DNA from: Marispirochaeta aestuarii | Lineage (GTDB): Bacteria; Spirochaetota; Spirochaetia; JC444; Marispirochaetaceae | DNA: 64,000 nucleotides | Assembly (NCBI RefSeq): GCF_002087085.1 | Contig: NZ_MWQY01000008.1 | Span: forward strand, 124,001-188,000 | Direction: 5' to 3' | Shown: one piece after another, positions 1 through 7,719 of the stretch | Layout of the letters: the number at the start of each line of letters is the position of its first letter | Position numbering within the stretch: the first letter of the stretch is position 1 | Translations under genes and position numbers: made by a program | Notes under the pieces: model-generated | Told to the model about the DNA's origin: nothing | Seen by the model: only the letters and a program-made list of their open reading frames with translations | The model's database searches: none

Positions 1-11
1 GAGGTCCTACA

Positions 12-521
12 ATGAGGCAGTCTTCATCCGACAACAACATGAATCGCTTAAAGTATCTATCCAAAAAGATCGAGGACGGAGAATCTGTGGTGGCGGGCGT
101 CTGCCTCATTGCTTCGACCTCCCTTATCTTTCTGGCGGCGGTTGTACGGTCGTTCTCGCGGCCCATCAACTGGTCGCTGGATATATCCCTTTTTCTGTTT
201 TCCTGGGCCGTATTTTTCAGTGCCGACGTGGCTTACCGGGACAACAAGCTGGTCAACCTTGATTTCTTTCAGGCCAGACTCTCTGACAACATGCGGCGCA
301 TCCTGTCGCTGGTCATCCATCTGATCATCCTTGTATTCCTGCTGGCCCTGGTCTACTACGGAATCATCCTGGCCTATAAAACCCGGGAACGGGCGTTTCA
401 GGGAATTCCCAACTTCAGCTACTCCTATATAACCATGAGTCTTCCCGTGGGGGCATTGCTTCTGCTTCGTTCCACGGTGGAGAAGATTATTACACTCTTT
501 CGTAAAGACGGGGGTCAGTGA
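12..521 (+). CDS. TRAP transporter small permease (DctQ family)
   Basis: Small membrane subunit of a tripartite ATP-independent periplasmic transporter, which stabilises the large permease in the inner membrane. The 169-residue protein has about four hydrophobic segments (near 28-50, 58-76, 97-120 and 137-155), the usual DctQ size and topology. A GAGGTCC stretch at the window edge serves as ribosome binding site for the ATG at 12. The stop overlaps the start of the large permease, so the two are translationally coupled. The matching substrate-binding protein must lie upstream of the window. Substrate is unknown; the downstream sugar-type enzymes suggest a sugar acid. Confidence 0.9.
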   Translation: MRQSSSDNNMNRLKYLSKKIEDGESVVAGVCLIASTSLIFLAAVVRSFSRPINWSLDISLFLFSWAVFFSADVAYRDNKLVNLDFFQARLSDNMRRILSLVIHLIILVFLLALVYYGIILAYKTRERAFQGIPNFSYSYITMSLPVGALLLLRSTVEKIITLFRKDGGQ

Positions 522-1804
522 TGCTTGTAGTAGCCGTCGTATTTCTGTTTTTCCTGGCCATCGGCATGCCCGTGGCCTTTGCCATCGGCATTTCCGGGGT
601 CATGTTCTTTCTGCAGCACCCGGAACTCCCCTTTACCATGATTGCCCAGCTCCCGGTATCCCAGACCCAGACCGTGCCCATGCTGGCAATCCCGCTTTTC
701 ATATTTGCCGGGAACCTGATGAATGCCACCGGAATCACCTCCAGGCTCGTGAAACTCTCCACCCTGCTTACCGGACATATGAAGGGCGGCCTGGCCCAGG
801 TGAGTGTCGTTTTGAGTACCCTGATGGGGGGAGTCTCCGGATCGGCCACTGCCGACGCGGCCATGGAAGCCCGTATACTCGGTCCAGGCATGCTCAAGCG
901 GGGATACTCCAAGGGCTATACCGCCAGTGTAATCGGCTTTACATCTCTTATAACCGCGACCATTCCCCCGGGAATCGGCATAATCATATACGGTACCGTA
1001 GGAGAGGTATCCATCGGCCGCCTCTTTGCTGCGGGACTCATGGTGGGATTCCTGATGATGGTCGTAATGATGGGAACAGTCGCGGTAACAGCAAGAATCC
1101 GTAAATGGAAGCCCGAGAGGGAAAAAAAGGCAAGCATCAGGGAGATATTCGAGTCCCTGGCCGATACGATCTGGGCCCTCGTATTCCCTATCCTGCTCCT
1201 CGTGGGTATCCGCTTCGGACTTTTTACACCTTCGGAGGTCGGCGCCTTCGCCTGCGTATACGCGGTTCTGGTGGGAGTTTTCGTCTACAAGGAATTTACC
1301 TGGGAACGCCTCAAGGAGACCATGCATCACACCATTCGCGACATCGGTGCCATAATGTTTATCATCTCCCTGTCGGGGATCTTCGGCTACGGCATCCCCA
1401 TAGACCGGGTTCCGCAGATGCTGACCAGGTTCATCTCCGGCGTATCCCTGAACCCCTCGGTGGTACTCCTCATGATAATCGGTTTCCTGATTATCGTCGG
1501 AATGATAATGGAAGGCTCCGTGGCCATTCTGCTTTTGACGCCCATTCTTCTGCCCATGGTGGAGGAACTCGGTGTCGATCCGGTTCACTTCGGACTGATC
1601 ATGTGCTCGGTTATAACCATGGGACTTCTTACCCCGCCCATCGGTATATCCATGTACACGGTCTGCTCCATTCTGGAGTGCCCCACAAAGGAGTATCTGC
1701 GGGAGTTCATGGTCTTCCTGGTGGCCTTCGTAATCTACATTGTGATTCTCGTCTTTTTACCTGATGTGGTACTTTTTGTACCAAGGATACTGTATGGCAG
1801 CTGA
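521..1804 (+). CDS. TRAP transporter large permease (DctM family)
   Basis: Ion-coupled translocation subunit of a TRAP transporter, an inner-membrane protein of about 12 helices. The 427 residues are the family's normal length. Typical DctM segments are visible: an MPVAFAIGISG-like N-terminus, PLFIFAGNLM, GGVSGSATADAA and the C-terminal TPPIGISMYTVCSI. A GTG at 518 gives a 1-residue-longer alternative start; both overlap the DctQ stop. It is followed without a gap by an SDR dehydrogenase, whose start lies inside this gene's last codons. Confidence 0.92.
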   Translation: MLVVAVVFLFFLAIGMPVAFAIGISGVMFFLQHPELPFTMIAQLPVSQTQTVPMLAIPLFIFAGNLMNATGITSRLVKLSTLLTGHMKGGLAQVSVVLSTLMGGVSGSATADAAMEARILGPGMLKRGYSKGYTASVIGFTSLITATIPPGIGIIIYGTVGEVSIGRLFAAGLMVGFLMMVVMMGTVAVTARIRKWKPEREKKASIREIFESLADTIWALVFPILLLVGIRFGLFTPSEVGAFACVYAVLVGVFVYKEFTWERLKETMHHTIRDIGAIMFIISLSGIFGYGIPIDRVPQMLTRFISGVSLNPSVVLLMIIGFLIIVGMIMEGSVAILLLTPILLPMVEELGVDPVHFGLIMCSVITMGLLTPPIGISMYTVCSILECPTKEYLREFMVFLVAFVIYIVILVFLPDVVLFVPRILYGS

Positions 1805-2561
1805 TACAATTGCCGAAGCAAAATTGCTGGCAGAAAAGATTACAATCGTTACCGGCGCGGCCCGCGGAATCGGGGCCGCCATTGCCAGACGCTTTGCCGC
1901 CGCCGGATCGCTGGTTATTGCAGTCGACCTGGAAGAGCCCTCTGAGCTTGTCTTTTCCATCGAAGCGGAAGGGGGACAGGCGGTTCCCGTGGCCCTGGAT
2001 GTAACGGACCATGGTATGGTGGAACGTACCATTCAGCAGCTCGCCGCGGAGTACGCCCCCTGTGACATACTGGTGAACAATGCCGGTATCATCGCCAGGG
2101 AGACCATAGAAAACCTGAGCCACGAGAAGTGGCTTTCAGTAATGGATGTAAACCTCAACGGGGCCTTCAATATGTGCAAGGCGGTTGTTCCCTACATGCA
2201 GGAGCGTAAATCAGGATCCATCCTGAACATCACCTCCATTGCCGGTAAAATGGGCGACATCACCGCCTCCCCGGCCTACGGAACCTCCAAGGGAGCGGTC
2301 AATACCCTTACCCGCTCTCTGGCCCGCCAGCTGGCGGAATACTCCATAACGGTCAACGCCGTTGCTCCCCATGCGGTGGAAACGGACATGAGCGCGGAAT
2401 GGTCACAGGAAAAGCGCAGAGCGGTTATAGAGTCCATCCCCTTGAAGCGTCTCGCCCGGCCGGAGGAGATTGCCGACGCGGCCCTTTTCCTCGTCTCCCC
2501 CGGCGCCCGTTTTATTACCGGAGAGGTACTCAACGTCAACGGCGGAGCATTGATGGATTGA
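1794..2561 (+). CDS. SDR-family NAD(P)-dependent oxidoreductase
   Basis: Classical short-chain dehydrogenase/reductase of 255 residues. Seen: the TGAARGIG nucleotide-binding motif (residues 20-27), NNAG near 96, and the catalytic Y-x-x-x-K as YGTSK near 161. The C-terminus GEVLNVNGG is typical of FabG-like members. The start chosen is the ATG at 1794, preceded by AAGGA at 1783-1787. An upstream ATG at 1764 would lengthen the overlap with dctM and has no ribosome site. It lies in the TRAP operon, so it probably oxidises or reduces the imported compound or an intermediate. The exact substrate cannot be read from the sequence. Confidence 0.9.
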   Translation: MAADTIAEAKLLAEKITIVTGAARGIGAAIARRFAAAGSLVIAVDLEEPSELVFSIEAEGGQAVPVALDVTDHGMVERTIQQLAAEYAPCDILVNNAGIIARETIENLSHEKWLSVMDVNLNGAFNMCKAVVPYMQERKSGSILNITSIAGKMGDITASPAYGTSKGAVNTLTRSLARQLAEYSITVNAVAPHAVETDMSAEWSQEKRRAVIESIPLKRLARPEEIADAALFLVSPGARFITGEVLNVNGGALMD

Positions 2562-2566
2562 ATCCT

Positions 2567-3187
2567 TCACAGTACGCCGAGCTTCGGGAGCCATTCCTTA
2601 AGTCCCTGCATGATCATCTCCACCGCGAAGGTCCCAATAACGATGGAGGTGATCCTGCCGGCGATTTCCGTATAGCGCTCGATGAGTTTTTCGTTCTTCG
2701 GCCGGACATAGTCGTGAACAATTCTCAAGAGCATCATGACCCCTATGCAGATGACCATGGCGACTATTATGGCCAGCACCGCGAGCACGCTCTGCAGTCG
2801 CTGTCCGGCAAGAACGCTGATGCTGATGGTTCCCGGTCCTATCATGATGGGCATGGCGATGGCCCCGGCGATATATTCCGATTCGCCCCTGAGGCCTTCA
2901 ATGGCGGAGTTGCCGTGAAACACGAACTGGATACCGATTAAAAGAAAGATGACCCCGCCGAATATCTGAAACGAGGCAAAATCGGCCTGAAGGAACCTGG
3001 CGAAAATGGCATCTCCCAGAACGGCGAAAATACTGAACACAACGGTGGAAATCAGTCCCGCCCGGACAAGAACGGACAGAAACCTGGGCCGGGACAGCTT
3101 GTTTATTACATCCACCAGATAGACAATTACAAGAAAGGGGTTCAGGAGAATCAGGATTAAAAGAGTTGTCTGGATAAAGGTATGCAT
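2567..3187 (-). CDS. MarC family (UPF0056) integral membrane protein
   Basis: Predicted inner-membrane protein of 206 residues with about six hydrophobic helices. Family hallmarks are the N-terminal LLILILLNPF segment and the central AIAMPIMIGPGTIS motif. Despite its name the MarC family has no established role in antibiotic resistance and its function is unknown. The gene runs against the flanking TRAP/sugar genes and ends only a few bases after the SDR stop, so it is a separate transcription unit converging on that operon. Confidence 0.88.
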   Translation of the reverse strand: MHTFIQTTLLILILLNPFLVIVYLVDVINKLSRPRFLSVLVRAGLISTVVFSIFAVLGDAIFARFLQADFASFQIFGGVIFLLIGIQFVFHGNSAIEGLRGESEYIAGAIAMPIMIGPGTISISVLAGQRLQSVLAVLAIIVAMVICIGVMMLLRIVHDYVRPKNEKLIERYTEIAGRITSIVIGTFAVEMIMQGLKEWLPKLGVL

Positions 3188-3312
3188 ACCGGATCAGTGT
3201 AGCAATCCCCGGATAAGATGTTAAGGGAAGGGCGTTATTTTCCCCTTCTTCGCTTGACCAAGGGAAAAGGGGCATGCTGTAATATTTAAAACTTTCATTT
3301 TAGGATACAAAC

Positions 3313-4122
3313 ATGGCGAATTACCGTTATTTTCTGTCAATTCAGACCCTGCTGCCCGACAATTATCGCAATAACCGGGATTTTATCGACAACATGAAGA
3401 CCCTGCAGGAAGAAGGTTTCGACGGAGTGGAACTGAATATCCGGGATCCCTTCAGTATCGATCCGGCGGACCTGAAGAGTTTTCTGGGCGATTTCGGCCT
3501 GCAGCTCGCCATGTTCGCCTCCGGGGCAACAGCCAAGGGGATGGGACTGTCTCTGGCCTCAACAGATGATAAACAACGCAGCGAGTCGGTCAGGCAGAGC
3601 ATAGCCTTCCTCGAGTTCGCCTCCCGGTTCGGTGCCGGGGTTATAGCCGGCTTCCTGAAAGGGCCCCTGGAGCACAGGAGCCCGGAAAACAGGGAACAGC
3701 TTCGTCAGTCGGTCAGTGAGCTCGCTCCCCATGCCCTGCGCCTCAAGACCCCTCTTCTGCTTGAGGCCATCAACCGCTTTGAATCACCTTTAGGAAACTC
3801 CCTGGATGACACCTTCGACCTGATCGGAAAAGCGGCGAACCCCTACACCTGGATTCTTCCGGATACCTGGCACATGAACATCGAAGAGACCAGCATGGCC
3901 GGAGCCATGATGAAGCACCGGGAACATTTCGGGTCCTTCCATCTGTCGGAGAATAACCGCTTCTTTCCCGGATACGGTGCCCTGGATTTCAAGCAGATCA
4001 TCGAAGTCCTGGACGCCTGCGGCTATACCGGGAAACTGGCAATCGAAGGTAATATAAAAAAGAGCTTCCGGGAGGACGTACAGCATTCCATGCGCTTCCT
4101 GAAGCCACTGCTGGAAAAATAG
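3313..4122 (+). CDS. Sugar phosphate isomerase/epimerase-like TIM barrel protein
   Basis: A 269-residue protein of the xylose isomerase-like TIM-barrel (AP_endonuc_2) superfamily. Supporting segments are the early EEGFDGVELNIR strand, LLLEAINRFE with a likely metal-binding Glu, ILPDTWHMNIEE with Asp/His ligands, and GSFHLSENNR and KLAIEGNI near the end. Members isomerise or epimerise keto sugars with a divalent metal. It is followed 21 nt later by an NAD-dependent epimerase, and both probably belong to the utilisation pathway fed by the upstream TRAP transporter. The exact substrate is unknown. Confidence 0.82.
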   Translation: MANYRYFLSIQTLLPDNYRNNRDFIDNMKTLQEEGFDGVELNIRDPFSIDPADLKSFLGDFGLQLAMFASGATAKGMGLSLASTDDKQRSESVRQSIAFLEFASRFGAGVIAGFLKGPLEHRSPENREQLRQSVSELAPHALRLKTPLLLEAINRFESPLGNSLDDTFDLIGKAANPYTWILPDTWHMNIEETSMAGAMMKHREHFGSFHLSENNRFFPGYGALDFKQIIEVLDACGYTGKLAIEGNIKKSFREDVQHSMRFLKPLLEK

Positions 4123-4143
4123 AAAAGCTTTAAAGGAGTATAC

Positions 4144-5154
4144 ATGAAGGTTCTTGTTATCGGTGGAACCGGCGTTATAAGCCGGGAACTGGTCCGCCAG
4201 CTTGCAGAGGGAGGAATGGAGACCACCATCGTCAACCGCGGACAGCGGAGCGTGGTTCTTCCCCGGGGCGTGGAAACACTGCAGATGGACAGAAACAACA
4301 AGGAGGGCTTTGCGAAGCTCTTTGAAAACAAAAGGTATGACGCGGTCATCGACATGGTAGCCTTTGAGGAGGAGGAAGCCCGACAGACCGTCGATGTATT
4401 CCGGGACAAAACCGACCAGATCATGATTGTCTCCTCCGTGGCGGCCTACGAACGGCCCATCCGACCCGTACCGACCAGGGAAGACCAGGTCAGCCTGTGG
4501 AAGACCGACACAGGCTACACCTACGGCTACAAGAAAGCGGTGCTGGAACGCTATCTGAACACCGAAAGCGAAGCCGGGGTTCCCATTACCATTATCCGAC
4601 CCTCCCTGACCTTCGGCGACGGGGCCCGCAACGTAGGTGCCCTGCGGCAGAACATGGGCATCATCGAAAGAATCCGTCAGGGAAAGCCCCTTGTAATGTT
4701 CGGCGACGGTATTCACCCCTGGAGTTTTACCTTTACCCCCGATCTGGCGCGCATGATGATCCGCCTGCTGGGAAACAGCAGGGCCATCGGCGAAGCCTTT
4801 CACCTGGTGAGCCAGGAACAGAACAACTGGCTGGACCTTTACTACGGCTTTGGAAAACTCGTCGACAGGGAACCGGAACTCGTTCACATCCCCTCTCCGG
4901 TACTCTACCGGCAGAATCCCGCCCTTTTCGGGCATATCTATTTTGAGAAGTCCCACTCCGGCTACTTTTCCAACGAGAAGTACCTCGATGCCACGGGGGA
5001 TGATTTTACCGGCATGAGCCTGGATGAGGGACTGGCTCAGCTGAAGGATTCCTGGGAACGGGACGGCCTCACGGTGGACCCCGAACTGGACGCCCTGGAA
5101 GACAGCATGATAGAGGCGGTCAGCCGGGGATACGAGGCCCTGAACGCTTTATAG
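4144..5154 (+). CDS. NAD-dependent epimerase/dehydratase family protein (extended SDR)
   Basis: A 336-residue extended-SDR protein. The Rossmann motif GGTGVIS is at residues 7-13, the active-site tyrosine and lysine lie in TYGYKKA near 126-131, and a nucleotide-sugar-like C-terminal half contains HPWSFTFTPDLARMM. A strong AAAGGAG precedes the ATG. It probably oxidises, reduces or epimerises a sugar-type substrate, in line with the TIM-barrel isomerase just upstream. It also resembles the atypical RNA-binding-like SDRs related to plant CSP41, so a sugar-nucleotide substrate is not assured. Confidence 0.82.
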   Translation: MKVLVIGGTGVISRELVRQLAEGGMETTIVNRGQRSVVLPRGVETLQMDRNNKEGFAKLFENKRYDAVIDMVAFEEEEARQTVDVFRDKTDQIMIVSSVAAYERPIRPVPTREDQVSLWKTDTGYTYGYKKAVLERYLNTESEAGVPITIIRPSLTFGDGARNVGALRQNMGIIERIRQGKPLVMFGDGIHPWSFTFTPDLARMMIRLLGNSRAIGEAFHLVSQEQNNWLDLYYGFGKLVDREPELVHIPSPVLYRQNPALFGHIYFEKSHSGYFSNEKYLDATGDDFTGMSLDEGLAQLKDSWERDGLTVDPELDALEDSMIEAVSRGYEALNAL

Positions 5155-5182
5155 GAAGGTAAAAGGGTACATCAGTCTGAAT

Positions 5183-5218
5183 CTCCAGGGGGAATTGCCA
5201 TCCGACCGCCCCCTGGAG
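5183..5218 (+). promoter_or_regulatory. Hairpin upstream of mgtC
   Basis: Perfect 10-bp inverted repeat (arms 5183-5192 and 5209-5218, 16-nt loop) with a G5/C5 core and no following T-run. It lies 14 nt before the mgtC start. The only GGAG-type ribosome site for mgtC is inside the right arm, so the hairpin could mask translation initiation. It could equally be the terminator of the preceding operon. Confidence 0.45.
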
Positions 5219-5232
5219 TACATTAAACATAT

Positions 5233-5916
5233 ATGTGGAATGTAATTCTCAGCCAGGAACTGACCCTTCCGGTCATTGCCGTTCGCCTCGTTCTCAGTTT
5301 TATCGCCGGAGGCATAATCGGTGCGGAAAGGGAGCGGCGCACCACCCCCGCCGGCCTTCGTACCCATATACTCATCTGTACCGGGGCGACCCTTCTGATG
5401 CTTGTCTCCATCCATATCGGCTCGGGGAGCGGAGACCCGGGACGAATCGCAGCCCAGGTTGTCTCCGGAATAGGTTTTCTGGGGGCCGGGGCCATCATGC
5501 GCTTTGGCGCGACGGTACAGGGGCTGACCAGCGCCGCCTCAATCTGGGCCATCGCCGCCCTGGGACTCAGCATAGGTGCGGGATACTTCTTTGCCGCCGG
5601 AATTTTTACCCTGCTTCTGCTGATAGCCCTGATAATTCTGGACTGGATAGAAAAACGCTACATGCCCCACAGAGCCTTACGGGCAATCTATATCGTGCAG
5701 AAAGGACAGAATTTCAATATCGATCCCTATCGAAAAACCCTGGAAAAATACAATATTGAATTGAAACATTTCGAAATCTCCTTCTCCAAGGACAAGATGC
5801 AGACCACCCTGAAGCTGGTGGCCAGGGTACCTCTGAACCTGAATCTCGCCGCAATGGCGGAGGAGATAAGCGCCAGGAAGCGGCTTATTAAATTCCGTAT
5901 TAATCAGGATCTCTGA
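5233..5916 (+). CDS. MgtC/SapB family membrane protein
   Basis: A 227-residue protein with an N-terminal MgtC/SapB domain of about five helices. Diagnostic pieces are GGIIGAERERR near residue 30, GLRTHILICTGATLLM, and RIAAQVVSGIGFLGAGAIMR. A cytoplasmic C-terminal domain of about 75 residues follows, as in MgtC proteins. The family is linked to magnesium limitation and intracellular survival in pathogens, but its function in free-living bacteria is unclear. The ATG at 5233 has no close ribosome site; the nearest GGAG lies in the right arm of the upstream hairpin. Confidence 0.88.
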   Translation: MWNVILSQELTLPVIAVRLVLSFIAGGIIGAERERRTTPAGLRTHILICTGATLLMLVSIHIGSGSGDPGRIAAQVVSGIGFLGAGAIMRFGATVQGLTSAASIWAIAALGLSIGAGYFFAAGIFTLLLLIALIILDWIEKRYMPHRALRAIYIVQKGQNFNIDPYRKTLEKYNIELKHFEISFSKDKMQTTLKLVARVPLNLNLAAMAEEISARKRLIKFRINQDL

Positions 5917-6009
5917 TTTCCTTGAAATTTTAATCCATAAAACGACATAAACAAATGCTTTGTACTTTTTCTTTCATGCCAAAATAGTAGGATCATAATA
6001 ACTGAGCTT

Positions 6010-6028
6010 TTTTCACATTAAGTGAAAA
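6010..6028. promoter_or_regulatory. Inverted repeat upstream of the TRAP/tartrate promoter
   Basis: Seven-base perfect arms TTTTCAC and GTGAAAA separated by 5 nt, about 18 bp upstream of the -35 box of the dctP promoter. The position suits an activator or auxiliary operator. The binding protein is unknown. Confidence 0.35.
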
Positions 6029-6045
6029 CATATTTATAAAAAAGG

Positions 6046-6074
6046 TTGACAGGTGCAAAAACGTGAAGTAGCAT
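6046..6074 (+). promoter_or_regulatory. Sigma-70 type promoter of the TRAP/tartrate dehydratase operon
   Basis: A consensus -35 TTGACA (6046-6051) and a -10 TAGCAT (6069-6074) are separated by 17 bp. The expected start site near 6081 falls inside the large palindrome at 6078-6103, so a protein bound there would block transcription. Confidence 0.7.
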
Positions 6075-6077
6075 GGA

Positions 6078-6103
6078 TCTGGATATTGGATCCAATATCC
6101 AGA
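6078..6103. promoter_or_regulatory. 26-bp perfect palindromic operator
   Basis: Every base from 6078 to 6103 pairs with its mirror position; the centre reads ATTGGATCCAAT. It covers the predicted transcription start of the dctP operon and ends 28 bp before the dctP start codon. Its size and symmetry fit a GntR/FCD-type dimer site. The natural candidate is the GntR regulator encoded at the end of this gene set (10622-11284). Confidence 0.7.
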
Positions 6104-6131
6104 AAATCAACCGTTACAAAGGAGTAAGCGT

Positions 6132-7148
6132 ATGTTGAAAAGAATTTTAAAGTTAGCAATGGTGTCCTTGTGCCTGTTCCTCATAACAGGAATCCCTCTC
6201 CTTGCTGAAGGTCAAAAGGATGGGGCAGATGAAAAACCGATTACCCTTAAGTTAGGGCATGTAGCACCTGAATCAGAGCCCTATCATTTAGCAGCAGTAA
6301 AATTTGCAGAGCTGGTTGAAGAGCGTACTGACGGAATGGTCAAGATTAATATCTTTCCTAACAGCCAGTTGGGTGCTCAGAGAGATATGATCGAAGGACT
6401 GCAGATGGGAACCGTAGATATTACTCTTACCACTTCAGCGGTCCTGGCAAACTTTGTCCCGACATCTCAGGTCATCGAGCTGCCTTTTATGTTCAGAAGC
6501 CGTGATCATGTCTACTCCGTAGTCGATGGCCCATTGGCAAAGGAGATCTATAAAGGGGCTGAGGATCAGGGTCTTAAAGTGATCAGCACATGGGAGAATG
6601 GTTTCCGCAATATTACAAATAACGTTCGGCCTGTAAGTACACCTTCTGATATGGATGGAATCAAGATACGAGTTATGGAAAACCAGATGTACATCGATAT
6701 GTTCAACGCCCTTGGAGCAAATCCTGTTCCCATCGCTCGTAGTGAACTCTTCACAGCCCTTCAGCAGGGTACAGTTGACGCTCAGGAAAACCCGATGGGA
6801 CAAATCTACTCCTCCAGGTTCTATGAGGTACAGGATTATGTAACCCTGAGTCGGCATACCTATTCACCTGAAGTCGTTGTTTTCAGTCTGAAGAATTGGA
6901 ATAAAATTCCTTCAGAATACCAGTCGATCATCCTGAAGGCTGCCGAGGAAGCCCGGGATTACTGTCGGAAAATGAAGATCGAAAAAGATGACGAATTTAT
7001 CGAAGGAGTAAAAAAGGAAGGTATGCAGGTTACTGAATTAACTCCTGAGCAGGTTTCAATGTTCCAGGACAAAATGAAACCCGTATGGACCAAGTATTAC
7101 AAAGTGATCGGCGAGGACCTCATTCAGAAGGTTTATAATTACCGGTAA
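6132..7148 (+). CDS. TRAP transporter substrate-binding protein (DctP family)
   Basis: Periplasmic solute receptor of a TRAP transporter, 338 residues. It has an N-terminal signal sequence (charged start, hydrophobic core to about residue 22, then LLAEGQKD). The family pattern is clear: LKLGHVAPESEPYHLAA, VKINIFPNSQLGAQRDM, and ELFTALQQGTVDAQENP, which includes the usual substrate-carboxylate region. AAAGGAG precedes the ATG. It is first in an operon with both permease subunits and a tartrate-type dehydratase, so a C4 hydroxy-dicarboxylate such as tartrate is the likely ligand. Confidence 0.93.
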   Translation: MLKRILKLAMVSLCLFLITGIPLLAEGQKDGADEKPITLKLGHVAPESEPYHLAAVKFAELVEERTDGMVKINIFPNSQLGAQRDMIEGLQMGTVDITLTTSAVLANFVPTSQVIELPFMFRSRDHVYSVVDGPLAKEIYKGAEDQGLKVISTWENGFRNITNNVRPVSTPSDMDGIKIRVMENQMYIDMFNALGANPVPIARSELFTALQQGTVDAQENPMGQIYSSRFYEVQDYVTLSRHTYSPEVVVFSLKNWNKIPSEYQSIILKAAEEARDYCRKMKIEKDDEFIEGVKKEGMQVTELTPEQVSMFQDKMKPVWTKYYKVIGEDLIQKVYNYR

Positions 7149-7166
7149 TCTATAGTACACCAAAAT

Positions 7167-7198
7167 GAAAAAGGGACGATCGTCTTCGTCCCTTTTTC
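7167..7198 (+). terminator. Intercistronic hairpin between dctP and dctQ
   Basis: Perfect 13-bp stem (arms 7167-7179 and 7186-7198, 6-nt loop) whose right arm contains five Ts, 18 nt after the dctP stop. Inside an operon such a hairpin usually stabilises the upstream message or partly terminates transcription, giving more binding protein than permease. Confidence 0.65.
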
Positions 7199-7218
7199 TA
7201 TAAAAGGAGATGCAGTAC

Positions 7219-7719
7219 ATGCATAAGTTTAAGAATTTTGTAGATACTGTGGATAGAGTTGCTACCTGGCTGACATACCTGACGGTGACAGTAATGGTGG
7301 GCATGGTAGCCATGCAAGTCTTCACCCGCTATTTATTACATAATTCATTCAGTTTTACAGAAGAGCTTGCCCGATACATGTTTATTTGGTCCGTTGCTCT
7401 TGGCTCTGCCTTGGCATTGAAAGAAAGAAAACATGTTGCTGTAACTGTAGTTGTCAGCATGTTTCCCAGTAAAATCGAGAGGATAGTCCGATCCATGGCG
7501 GATGCCCTGGCCGTCATCTTCTTCATTTTGCTTCTTGTCTTCGGGATTGTCATGGTATTCAACACCCGCATGCAGACAACGCCTGGATTGGGAATAAGTA
7601 TTGCATTTGTCTATCTGGCTATTCCTGTCTCTGCAGTTATTTTAATTATCGACGGTATATACAACGCGTTAATTGATTTTGCAGGAGAGGAGAAGACATC
7701 CAGCGAGGGGGAAGAATAA
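7219..7719 (+). CDS. TRAP transporter small permease (DctQ family)
   Basis: Small membrane subunit of about 166 residues with four hydrophobic segments. It carries the family-typical FSFTEELARYMFIWSVALG and ALALKERKHVAV. Two in-frame ATGs exist: 7210 touches the AAGGAG box and is too close, whereas 7219 has 9-nt spacing and was chosen. The stop overlaps the ATG of the large permease by one base. It works with the DctP and DctM encoded on either side. Confidence 0.92.
   Translation: MHKFKNFVDTVDRVATWLTYLTVTVMVGMVAMQVFTRYLLHNSFSFTEELARYMFIWSVALGSALALKERKHVAVTVVVSMFPSKIERIVRSMADALAVIFFILLLVFGIVMVFNTRMQTTPGLGISIAFVYLAIPVSAVILIIDGIYNALIDFAGEEKTSSEGEE

Noticed and set aside
515-4956. Long minus-strand open frames opposite dctM (515-1588) and opposite the isomerase/epimerase genes (3790-4956)
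   Set aside because: Both lie wholly opposite genes with clear family motifs; their translations are low-complexity and His/Gly-rich, typical of antisense frames in GC-rich DNA.
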